Origin: Pseudomonadota bacterium
Lineage (GTDB): Bacteria > Pseudomonadota > Alphaproteobacteria > UBA1280 > RI-95
Assembly: GCA_016125375.1 (NCBI GenBank)
Contig: WGLU01000005.1
Location: 1-64,000, forward strand
Direction: 5' to 3'
DNA: 64,000 bases
Shown piece by piece: positions 9,135 through 17,445 of the stretch (positions within the stretch are counted from its first letter, which is position 1; each line of letters starts with the position of its first letter). Both the position numbers and the translations under genes were made by a program. The notes beneath the pieces are model-generated. The model was not told where the DNA came from. It did no database searches and saw only the letters and a list, made by a program, of their open reading frames with translations.

Positions 9135-10283
9135 CTAGTTGTCGATAAAGACCAGTTTGCCGTTCTTCAGGCTCAGGGCAATTTTGCCATCCATCAGCCT
9201 TTTCAGGGCGCTGCCGACCAGCGCGTAGCGCCAGCCTTCCGACAGTGGTGACGGATTGCCTTGCAGGAAAGCTTCCAACTCGTCTGTGCTGGCAATCAGG
9301 TTGGGCGTGACGTTAGCCTCTGACGCCACATGGCGCAGATAGAGCCCAGCAAGGGCCGAGACGGCACTATCCACCTCATCAGCCGGGGCGCGGTTCGGCA
9401 GTTTAATGAGCGCTTCCTTCGGCAGGGCATTCACCTTGTCAAAAATCTGCAAAATCTCGCTGCCGTATTTGTGCAGAATCTCATGCGGGATACCGCGCAG
9501 GTTGGTGATTTCATCCAGTGTCATAGGGCGGGCATGGGCAAGGGTTGCCATTGCCTCGTCCCGCAACAGCATGCTGCGCGGCTTGTTGACCTCGCGTGCG
9601 AGGGTATCGCGCCAGACGGCCAGTTCTTTGAGGGCGGTCAATGTGCGGGGTGACTTGTCGCGGATGCGGATGCTGCGCCAGAGTTTATCCTCCGACGGGG
9701 TTTGGATGATGGAATCCTTCAAGCGCTGCTCTTCTTCCTGCAGCCAGTCGTTACGGCCTTTCTGTTCCAGCTGTTGGCGGATCTGCTTGAAGACGGGCCG
9801 CAGATAAATCACGTCATCCAGCGCATAGCCGATTTGCGCATCGGTGAGGGGGCGACGCTCCCAGTTAGTCATCTGCTGACCTTTGCTGAGGTTCTTGCCA
9901 ACAAGGTGCTGGACGAGGTTCGCAAAACCGATCTGGTGGCCAAGGCCCAGTGCCATGGCGGCAATTTGCGTATCAAAGAACGGCTCAATCACATTACCCG
10001 TCAGTTGGAAGAAAATCTCCAAGTCCTGCTTGCCGGCATGGAAGACCTTCAGGCGTTGCGGCTCAAGCAGCAGGGCTAACAGAGGGGTGAGGTCTATATC
10101 TTTGGCCAGCGGGTCGACGGCTGCAACCACATCATCAGTTGCCAGTTGAATCAGGCACAGGTGCGCATGATAGGTTTTTTCGCGCAGAAATTCGGTGTCT
10201 ACGGCAATGTAATCGCTCGGGCTCAGGTCTGTAACCAGTTTTGCCAGCTCGGCGTTGGTCGTAATCATGCGCTGCTGGGTCAT
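9135..10283 (-). CDS. rnd: Ribonuclease D
   Basis: YIAVDTEFLREKTYHAHLCLIQLA; HAGKQDLEIF; DTQIAAMALG; NWERRPLTDAQIGYALDDVIYL; HRDC region. Confidence 0.93.
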   Translation of the reverse strand: MTQQRMITTNAELAKLVTDLSPSDYIAVDTEFLREKTYHAHLCLIQLATDDVVAAVDPLAKDIDLTPLLALLLEPQRLKVFHAGKQDLEIFFQLTGNVIEPFFDTQIAAMALGLGHQIGFANLVQHLVGKNLSKGQQMTNWERRPLTDAQIGYALDDVIYLRPVFKQIRQQLEQKGRNDWLQEEEQRLKDSIIQTPSEDKLWRSIRIRDKSPRTLTALKELAVWRDTLAREVNKPRSMLLRDEAMATLAHARPMTLDEITNLRGIPHEILHKYGSEILQIFDKVNALPKEALIKLPNRAPADEVDSAVSALAGLYLRHVASEANVTPNLIASTDELEAFLQGNPSPLSEGWRYALVGSALKRLMDGKIALSLKNGKLVFIDN

Positions 10284-10427
10284 GCGCGCTCCTCTTTTAA
10301 GTACTTGACCTGTTATAACCTTTTGTCCGTCGCGAATAAAGATGCTTTGGCGGTGTTTGTATCTTTTCGCAGATGCGGTACACTGAATCTTAATAAAATA
10401 ACATAACCACAAAAGAGGCATCAGGGC

Positions 10428-11075
10428 ATGAGCGGAATTGTGATAACGGTAGCACAGCAAAAGGGCGGGGCGGGTAAAACCACGCTTGCCATTCATTTGG
10501 CCGCAGCTTTTGCAAAACTGGGTAAATCCACCCTGCTGTTCGATACCGATCCGCAAGGCACCTGCCGTCAATGGCATGCCGCCCGTAAGAACGACGATAT
10601 TGGCCTGATTGCCACATCCGGTTGGCGTTTGGGCAAAGACCTGACAATGGCGCGTGATAATAACGACATCGTGATTATCGACAGCCCGCCGCATGCTGAA
10701 CTGGATGCCAAAGTGACTATCCGCAGTGCCGACCTCGTGGTGCTGCCCATGCAGCCGTCGCCTGCCGACCTGTGGGCTATCCGTGAGACTGTCAAAATCG
10801 TTACGGACGAGAAGAAACCGTCCATGGTTGTACTTAACCGTGTTGTCCCCCGCGCCAGCATTACGGATGAAGTACGCGAAAAGCTGATGATGATGGACAT
10901 TCCCACCGCCAAGACAACAATTGGCAGCCGTGTCCTGTTCGCCCAGACGATGAGCGAGGGGAAAACCGTTCTGGATGTGGCTAAAAACCCATCGGCAGAG
11001 GAGGTAATGGCACTGGTGAAAGAGATTGCCGTCAAGCTCGGGATGCCGCTGGGCAAGGTGAAGAAATCTGCCTAA
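10428..11075 (+). CDS. ParA/MinD-family ATPase (orphan)
   Basis: Deviant Walker A QQKGGAGKTTLAIHLA, FDTDPQG, IIDSPPH. Confidence 0.9.
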   Translation: MSGIVITVAQQKGGAGKTTLAIHLAAAFAKLGKSTLLFDTDPQGTCRQWHAARKNDDIGLIATSGWRLGKDLTMARDNNDIVIIDSPPHAELDAKVTIRSADLVVLPMQPSPADLWAIRETVKIVTDEKKPSMVVLNRVVPRASITDEVREKLMMMDIPTAKTTIGSRVLFAQTMSEGKTVLDVAKNPSAEEVMALVKEIAVKLGMPLGKVKKSA

Positions 11076-11092
11076 GGGTATGACAAAATAAG

Positions 11093-11117
11093 AAAGACCG
11101 CCCATCAGGGCGGTCTT
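11093..11117. terminator. Bidirectional terminator hairpin
   Basis: aaagaccgccc-atca-gggcggtcttt between convergent genes. Confidence 0.8.
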
Positions 11118-11122
11118 TCACG

Positions 11123-11845
11123 TTAGGCGGCGATGTCGTGCGCGATGCCGGTGAGGTCCGAACGGACTTCGGCAGCGTGCGACGGATCACAGGACATGTA
11201 GAGCTTGAGCTTGCCGAAGCGGACGGTCATGCGTGTCTTGAGCATGAACATGGCCTCCTTGGGGGAAAGCGCATGCCCCAGCGGCAGGGCCTGAGTCTGT
11301 TCGATGGCACTGCGTGCCATCTTGAGCTCCTGCTCGGTGAAGAGCAGAGGTGCCACATCGCTGTACAGCTCGGACGGATCACGCAGGCGCTCCAGCACAT
11401 GCGAGAGGGCGAAGTCGGCCTTCAGCTGCGTGCCGAAGGTCAATTCGCTGGCGCCCAGCTGTTCCTCGACCAGCTTGCGGATAAGCTGCGGGTCGAAGCC
11501 GCTGAGCGTTGCCGCCTGAGCCAGCGAAACGCCGATGACGTTCTCGCGGTGGATGTTGGCGAACCAGGGCAGGATGTCGCGGGCGATGGCCTTGCGGCGG
11601 TCGGTCCACGTCTCGTCCTTGTTCAGCTTGCCATACACGGACTGCTCCAGATATTCCAGATGCTGGATCAGCACACCCAGCGCTATGCCGGAATGAAGGT
11701 CGCTGGGCTTGATGCGCCCGGGGACAATCAACAGGCTTTTGGGCTGTCCGGCCAGTGCTTTGGCCTTGATGTGCGGCAGATGATGCAGCAGGGATTCGAA
11801 CGTCAATTCCTCGCCAAAGGCGATACGGAAGAAGATCGGGTTCAT
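11123..11845 (-). CDS. Hypothetical cytoplasmic protein
   Basis: 241 aa ORF from ATG at 11845 preceded by ggag SD and CT-rich leader. Confidence 0.75.
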   Translation of the reverse strand: MNPIFFRIAFGEELTFESLLHHLPHIKAKALAGQPKSLLIVPGRIKPSDLHSGIALGVLIQHLEYLEQSVYGKLNKDETWTDRRKAIARDILPWFANIHRENVIGVSLAQAATLSGFDPQLIRKLVEEQLGASELTFGTQLKADFALSHVLERLRDPSELYSDVAPLLFTEQELKMARSAIEQTQALPLGHALSPKEAMFMLKTRMTVRFGKLKLYMSCDPSHAAEVRSDLTGIAHDIAA

Positions 11846-11916
11846 GGTGAAAGTCTCCAAGAGAGGAAGAGGGAACGAAAGATGTGACGGATAAACCGTT
11901 ATCATTCAAAGTAAGA

Positions 11917-11946
11917 ACAGCCGCCCGAACGTGCAAGGGCGGCTGT
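11917..11946. terminator. Hairpin/terminator
   Basis: acagccgccc-gaacgtgcaa-gggcggctgt. Confidence 0.7.
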
Positions 11947-11965
11947 GTGTTTTTTAAGCAGTGGC

Positions 11966-13801
11966 CTAGCGGCCTTCGGGTGGCGAGCTGGAGCCTTCAG
12001 GCTCTTGGCTCTGCGGCGGGTTATTACCGTATGCGCGGGATTCGTTCATTTCTACAATCTTCATTGCAGTTTTGGCCACGCGGCGGGAATGGTAGTAGAT
12101 TCGTTGCAGTTTATCAACAATATCCATCTCTACGGCGAAGGTTTTAACGCGGTTCTTCTCTTCTGCCACAAGGCGGGTGGTTTGGTGTTTGAGCGATGCG
12201 TTGACCAGCTTTTTCATATCCACTTTCATGTCAATCACACGCATGGCAGCGGCTTTATTCAGGTCGGTAATGGCAAGCAGGCTGTCTTCTACCGCGCTAT
12301 GCACAACCTGATGCAGCGTGATGAGCATTTGTGCCGTTTTCTCGCTCACGACTACGTTGTTGCTCTGGCGGCGCAGCCCCAACTGGACAAGGTTGACCTC
12401 GATAAGATCACCAATACTTTCCAGATGGTGGGTCGCCTCCATCATGCCCATCAGCTCAACGGTCTGGCTGTCGCTCAGGGTCGTTTTGCTGATTTTGCCC
12501 AGATATTCGACGATATGCCCGTAAAGAGAATCCACATCCTCGTCCTGTTGACGCAGATTCTTGAGGTCAGTAGGAGTGCCTTCCAGTACGGCCATCATGA
12601 TGGTCCGCATCATTTCGCTTACTTCACGGCCCATGCGGCGGAGTTCGCTGCGGGCAGCATTCATGGCCAGCGAGGGCGTGGGCAGCAGGAAGTCATCCAG
12701 AAACTTTGGCTGAATTTCTTCATCGTCCAGCGGCTTGTCCGGAATGGCAACCGTCAACAGGCGTGCAATCTGTGCCGTAAAGGGCAGGAACATCAGTGCT
12801 ACCACTATGTTGAAGATGGTGTGGGCGTTGGCAATCTGGCGAGGCAGGACCGCAGCATCTGCGGCAGCGCCTGTAAGCCCGTCAGGTGCTCCGGGGGATA
12901 TCTGCACGACAAGGTCGATAAAATACGTGGTCAGTGGCAGCATGATGGCAACACCAATCGCCTTGAAAGCTACGTTAGCCACAGCAGCACGCACAGCCTC
13001 GCGCTGTTTGCCGATGGCGGCAATGCCTGCGGTAAAGCAGGTACCGATGTTTGCGCCGAACATCAGCGCCATACCAGCGTGCATATCAATCAGCCCCTGT
13101 GAGCCGAGGGCGATGGCTACTGCGAGCGTCGCCGCGCTGGAATGCACCAGTGCCGTGAAGACGGACGCTACCAGAATCCCGTAGAGCGGGTCGCTCATAT
13201 GGCGCATCAGATCCAGGAACGGCGGGTAGAGGCGCAGAGGGCCCATACTGGCGCTCATCATGGAAATACCGTAGAAAATCAGGCCGATACCCAGCAGTGC
13301 GTGACCCAGCTGGTTTTTATTTTCTTCTTTGTACAAAAAGGTCATCAGCCAGCCAATGGCGACAGGAATCAGGGCGTAGGCACCCAGATTAAATGCCAGC
13401 AACTGGGCTGTGATGGTTGTACCAATCCCGGCACCCAGAATGGCACCGATGGCTTGCGCCAGCGACATCAGTCGGGCGGAAATAAAGCCGATGAGCAGCA
13501 CGGTTGTGACCGTGCTGGATTGCACAATGGCTGTTACAAATGCGCCTGTGAGCAGACTAAGTAACCGTGTACGGGTGACGCGCCACAGGACGAGGCGCAT
13601 CTTCTCCCCGGCAATAATTTTGAGCGCGGCGCCCATTTTATCCAAGCCATACAGGAACAGGGCCATACCGCCGAAAAGGCCGATATTCAGCTGAATCCAG
13701 TCAATCGTGTCGGCACCATCCTGCGCACTGGCAGACGTGGCGATAAAAACAAGGGCGGCAGCAAGCAGGGCACCGAGCAAGCGCGGTTTAGTCACGGGCA
13801 T
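11966..13801 (-). CDS. Na+/phosphate cotransporter family with C-terminal PhoU-like domain
   Basis: GGMALFLYGLDKMGAALK; TAIVQSSTVTTVLLIGF; ALVHSSAATLA repeat; helical PhoU-like C-terminus. Confidence 0.9.
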   Translation of the reverse strand: MPVTKPRLLGALLAAALVFIATSASAQDGADTIDWIQLNIGLFGGMALFLYGLDKMGAALKIIAGEKMRLVLWRVTRTRLLSLLTGAFVTAIVQSSTVTTVLLIGFISARLMSLAQAIGAILGAGIGTTITAQLLAFNLGAYALIPVAIGWLMTFLYKEENKNQLGHALLGIGLIFYGISMMSASMGPLRLYPPFLDLMRHMSDPLYGILVASVFTALVHSSAATLAVAIALGSQGLIDMHAGMALMFGANIGTCFTAGIAAIGKQREAVRAAVANVAFKAIGVAIMLPLTTYFIDLVVQISPGAPDGLTGAAADAAVLPRQIANAHTIFNIVVALMFLPFTAQIARLLTVAIPDKPLDDEEIQPKFLDDFLLPTPSLAMNAARSELRRMGREVSEMMRTIMMAVLEGTPTDLKNLRQQDEDVDSLYGHIVEYLGKISKTTLSDSQTVELMGMMEATHHLESIGDLIEVNLVQLGLRRQSNNVVVSEKTAQMLITLHQVVHSAVEDSLLAITDLNKAAAMRVIDMKVDMKKLVNASLKHQTTRLVAEEKNRVKTFAVEMDIVDKLQRIYYHSRRVAKTAMKIVEMNESRAYGNNPPQSQEPEGSSSPPEGR

Positions 13802-14300
13802 CGCCCTCCATCAGTGCGGTAACTTCCGGCCCTTTGACAATGGTGACGGGGATTTTGGCGCGCTGGACAATTTTCAGCGACTTGGAACCAATCAGCCACG
13901 CCTTAATGCCGCGACGTCCGTGGCTGCCCATGATAATCATGAAAGTTTCCAGCTTTTCAGCCACTTCCAAAATACGCTTGGAGGGAATTCCGGGTACCAG
14001 CATGGTGGTGAGGTTCTCAAGGGCTGCTACGTGGGGATGTTCGGCCCGCACGTCTGCCACAAACTTATTCATCATATCTTCGGCCACCTCATCCATGGTG
14101 CGGTTGCCGTTCTCGCTGGCATAAAAGCCGGGAGCTGTTTCCGGGTCGTGCACCACATGCAGCAGGGTAATAGGGTGTTTCATACGCTGGGCAACTTCGG
14201 CAGCAAACACAAGTGCAGCCCGGGAGTGGCTGGTAAAGTCGGTCGGTACAAGGATCGGGCCGCTCTGGCGCAAGTGTTTGTGTGTGATGACAGCGTTCAT
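13788..14300 (-). CDS. Universal stress protein family
   Basis: ILVPTDFTSHSRAAL...IIMGSHGRRGIKAWLIGS; 14 bp overlap with the transporter start. Confidence 0.88.
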   Translation of the reverse strand: MNAVITHKHLRQSGPILVPTDFTSHSRAALVFAAEVAQRMKHPITLLHVVHDPETAPGFYASENGNRTMDEVAEDMMNKFVADVRAEHPHVAALENLTTMLVPGIPSKRILEVAEKLETFMIIMGSHGRRGIKAWLIGSKSLKIVQRAKIPVTIVKGPEVTALMEGDARD

Positions 14301-14377
14301 AACAGGCTATATGTCCTTATTTTTAAGGAGGTTAATAGATAACAGTACCACGCGGGAGTGTGCTTGTGTAGCGCCCT

Positions 14378-15289
14378 TTAGTGCGGTAGCGCACGGCGCA
14401 GGGCTTCATCAAGGTTGGGTACCTTAAACGTATAGCCGTTTTTTTCAAGAACTTTCGGCAGAACCGGGGCACCACCGAGCAGCAGTTCCTGCCCCATTTG
14501 TCCGAACAGGGTTTTCACAACAAGCTCGGGCATGCTCAGAAGGCAGGGACGGCCAAGCAGCTGGGCGAGTGTCCGGCTGAAGCGCGCATTGCTTACCGGG
14601 TTGGGGGAAGTGATGTTGACAGCCCCCTTGTAACGGGCATCCGTTATGAGTGTGCTGATCGCTGCGACGGCATCCTCCAGCGCAACCCAGCTCATTGTCT
14701 GTTCACCGTTGCCCATAGGGCCGCCAAGGCCCAGCTTGAATGGTGGTAGCATCTGCGCCAGTGCGCCGCCATCACCCAGGGCAACGCCCATGCGAGCGTG
14801 TACGGTGCGGATATCCATTTCTTTCAGGGGCTGGAGGTGGTCTTCCATCGCTTTGACGAGGTCCGATGCAAAACCCTTACCCTTGGGAGAGGCCTCATCT
14901 ACAGGCATTAAGCTGTTGCCGTAATAACCAATGGCGGAAACGCCGATAAAAACTTGCGGACGATTTTCCATCAGGCTGATTTTTTCTGCCAGCAAACGGG
15001 CAGAGGCGATACGGTTGCGCATCATATATTTTTTATAGGCAGGCCACCAGTACCGACCAATTGTGGGGCCAGCGAGATGCACAACAGCATCAGGTGCCAG
15101 CTGCGCCAGTTTATGGCCATCGAGCTCATTGTCATCCGGATTCCAGAACAGGGCGTTGTCCGCTGCGGCGTGATGGATGTTGCGCGTGGCAATCAGGACA
15201 TGGTGCCCCTGTTGTTCAAGGTGGGTAGTCAGGGCTGTACCAATAAAGCCATTCGCACCGGTAAGCAGGATTTTCAGGGGTGCCATCAT
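14378..15289 (-). CDS. TIGR01777-type NAD-dependent epimerase (YfcH/SDR39U1-like)
   Basis: ILLTGANGFIGTALTTHL; VHLAGPTIGRYW; IGYYGNS; C-terminal PLLGGAPVLPKVLEKNGYTFKVPNLDEALR-like tail. Confidence 0.88.
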   Translation of the reverse strand: MMAPLKILLTGANGFIGTALTTHLEQQGHHVLIATRNIHHAAADNALFWNPDDNELDGHKLAQLAPDAVVHLAGPTIGRYWWPAYKKYMMRNRIASARLLAEKISLMENRPQVFIGVSAIGYYGNSLMPVDEASPKGKGFASDLVKAMEDHLQPLKEMDIRTVHARMGVALGDGGALAQMLPPFKLGLGGPMGNGEQTMSWVALEDAVAAISTLITDARYKGAVNITSPNPVSNARFSRTLAQLLGRPCLLSMPELVVKTLFGQMGQELLLGGAPVLPKVLEKNGYTFKVPNLDEALRRALPH

Positions 15290-15410
15290 AGGGTGTCCGC
15301 TAAAATTGCTTGTTTTCGCTTGTATGGCGTATCATATAACACATGTACGGGTTTTTGTACCCGAACCATCTCTCGTTCCTGTTTCCCATCTCTTCTCTCT
15401 GGAGGGTCCT

Positions 15411-16133
15411 ATGACCGATATCTTCAACCGCAAACCGCGGGAGTCCGGTGTGCGCGAGCATCCCGCTCCTCCCAAGGAAAAGCCGACGCAGTACGCGCAT
15501 GACAAGTTCATGAAGGTGCTGGCGTTTCTGCTGTATCTGGCGGCGTTCGCTGTTGTTGGCCTGATGGCCTTCAGCGTCGGATCCCGCGGGACCGGCTACT
15601 CGCTGAGCAACGCGATGGTGGATCCGTACCTCCATCTGGCGTACATCTACGGCGCGTTCCTTGGTGCCTGCGTGGTGTTGGTGCCGCTGTTCTTCATCAG
15701 CCGGCTCCTTCGCAGCAAGACCATGGGCTTTGACCGGAAGCTCCTGATGGGCTTTCTGGCCTGTCTGTCGGTGGCCGCCCTGTGCGTGCTCCGTCAGCTG
15801 TTCTGGGTCAAGTTCCTGACGATGCTGCCGCAAGGCGCCTTCCTGACGTTCTATCCGGCTATGTGGTTCGTGTTCCTGACGTGGCTGGCGCATACGATCT
15901 ATCGTACGCGTTATCCGCTGAAGGGCTACTACCGCGAAATCAGCGTGACCTACAGCGTGGGTTCGTCCGGTATGTTTCTCACCTGGATGACGACGTTGCT
16001 GGGCCTCTGCTCCGGATACGACTTCTACTTGGGCAATACCGCTATGGCGTGGTTGTCCACGGGTCTGTTGGTCCTGTTGGCGGTGGTTGTGTCTCGACAC
16101 TACCATCATCGCTGGATGATCCGTCAGGCGTAA
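15411..16133 (+). CDS. Multi-pass membrane protein, hypothetical
   Basis: SD ggaggg + ATG at 15411; several TM segments; own terminator. Confidence 0.75.
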   Translation: MTDIFNRKPRESGVREHPAPPKEKPTQYAHDKFMKVLAFLLYLAAFAVVGLMAFSVGSRGTGYSLSNAMVDPYLHLAYIYGAFLGACVVLVPLFFISRLLRSKTMGFDRKLLMGFLACLSVAALCVLRQLFWVKFLTMLPQGAFLTFYPAMWFVFLTWLAHTIYRTRYPLKGYYREISVTYSVGSSGMFLTWMTTLLGLCSGYDFYLGNTAMAWLSTGLLVLLAVVVSRHYHHRWMIRQA

Positions 16134-16149
16134 CCTGCACAAACGAACG

Positions 16150-16177
16150 AGGCCGGGGGGTGAAAACCCCCCGGCCT
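16150..16177. terminator. Intrinsic terminator
   Basis: aggccgggggg-tgaaaa-ccccccggcct + tttt. Confidence 0.9.
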
Positions 16178-16195
16178 TTTGTCGTTTGTCCCGAG

Positions 16196-16849
16196 CTACA
16201 GCAAGGGGCTGAGGTGTAGCAGAGCCAGCAGGGCCAGCAATGGTGCCGTGGTGAGCAGGCTGTCGAGCCGGTCGAGTACTCCGCCGTGGCCGGGGATGAT
16301 ATGGCTGCTGTCTTTGATGTTGAAGTGACGCTTGACGCCGGACTCCAACAAGTCGCCGGCAATGGAGGCCAAAGCCAGTGGCACAGCCCACAGTGCCATC
16401 CCCGTCAGGGAAGCGCCCAGCACATGGCCGAGTGTAAGGCTAAAGACAATGGCAGCCAGCAGGCCGCCGACAGCACCGGAGATGGTTTTATTCGGGCTGA
16501 TTTGCGGCGCCAGTTTGGGGCCACCGACGGTACGTCCGGTGAAGTAGGCACCAATATCTGCACTCCAGACGATGCCCAGCAGCCAGACGATGTGCCATAG
16601 ACCGCTTTCGGGCAGCAGGCGCAGCCAGACAAGGGCAACGCACGGCACGACCAGATAGGGAACGCCGGCAGCCAGCCACTTGAGGCTGCGGCCGCACATG
16701 CGTTGCCATTCCCAGACCATCAGAATGAAGGCGAGGGCAATCAGAGCGGTCAGCCAAACGCCACCTGCATAGATGGCGGCAACAGCTATCGGTGCCAGTA
16801 CGGCAGCCGATGCAATACGTTGTGACAAGTTTGATGAGAGAAACGTCAT
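16196..16849 (-). CDS. cdsA: Phosphatidate cytidylyltransferase
   Basis: C-terminal signature SIAGDLLESGVKRHFNIKDSSHIIPGHGGVLDRLDSL. Confidence 0.93.
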   Translation of the reverse strand: MTFLSSNLSQRIASAAVLAPIAVAAIYAGGVWLTALIALAFILMVWEWQRMCGRSLKWLAAGVPYLVVPCVALVWLRLLPESGLWHIVWLLGIVWSADIGAYFTGRTVGGPKLAPQISPNKTISGAVGGLLAAIVFSLTLGHVLGASLTGMALWAVPLALASIAGDLLESGVKRHFNIKDSSHIIPGHGGVLDRLDSLLTTAPLLALLALLHLSPLL

Positions 16850-16865
16850 GCGGCTACCTTTTTTC

Positions 16866-17444
16866 TCAAGGTTTCCAGAAGGGGTTTATGAGGGCAGTTA
16901 GTACATGGTCGCGCCACGTGCCGTCAATCAGTAAATAGTCCTTGGCCAGACCTTCCTGTTGGAAGCCGAGCGAGCTTAGCAGTTTGGCGCTGCGGTCATT
17001 GTGCGGCATGTAAGCCGCGCGAATACGGTGCATGCTTTGCACACGAAACATGTATTTGATAGCTTCCGCCAGTGCTTCGCGCATGATGCCTTGGCCTTCG
17101 CTTTCAGCATCCAGAGAGTACCCCACACGGCAGCTGTATGATGACCCTCTATTTATGTTCATAAAGTTAATACAACCAAATACTTGTTCTGATTTATTCA
17201 TTTTTATGATGAAGGAATAATAGATGTCCTTCCGGTGAGCCTCTTGAGCAGAAGCAACGCGGCTGTTCCAGTAGGGGAGCGTGTAAAAATCATCCGGACG
17301 CGTCGGTTCCAGAGGCTCAAGCCGTTGGCGGTTTTTCATGTAGTAGAAGTGCAGGGCTGCAGCATCATGGGGTTGCGGCAGGCTTACGCGTAGCCGTTCT
17401 GTATGCAGGGTAAGTTCTGTCGGCTCGGTACTGAACAATCCCAT
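16866..17444 (-). CDS. GNAT acetyltransferase (RimJ-like)
   Basis: LTLHTERLRVSLPQPHDA...GYSLDAESEGQGIMREALAEAIKYMF. Confidence 0.85.
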   Translation of the reverse strand: MGLFSTEPTELTLHTERLRVSLPQPHDAAALHFYYMKNRQRLEPLEPTRPDDFYTLPYWNSRVASAQEAHRKDIYYSFIIKMNKSEQVFGCINFMNINRGSSYSCRVGYSLDAESEGQGIMREALAEAIKYMFRVQSMHRIRAAYMPHNDRSAKLLSSLGFQQEGLAKDYLLIDGTWRDHVLTALINPFWKP

Positions 17445-17445
17445 C

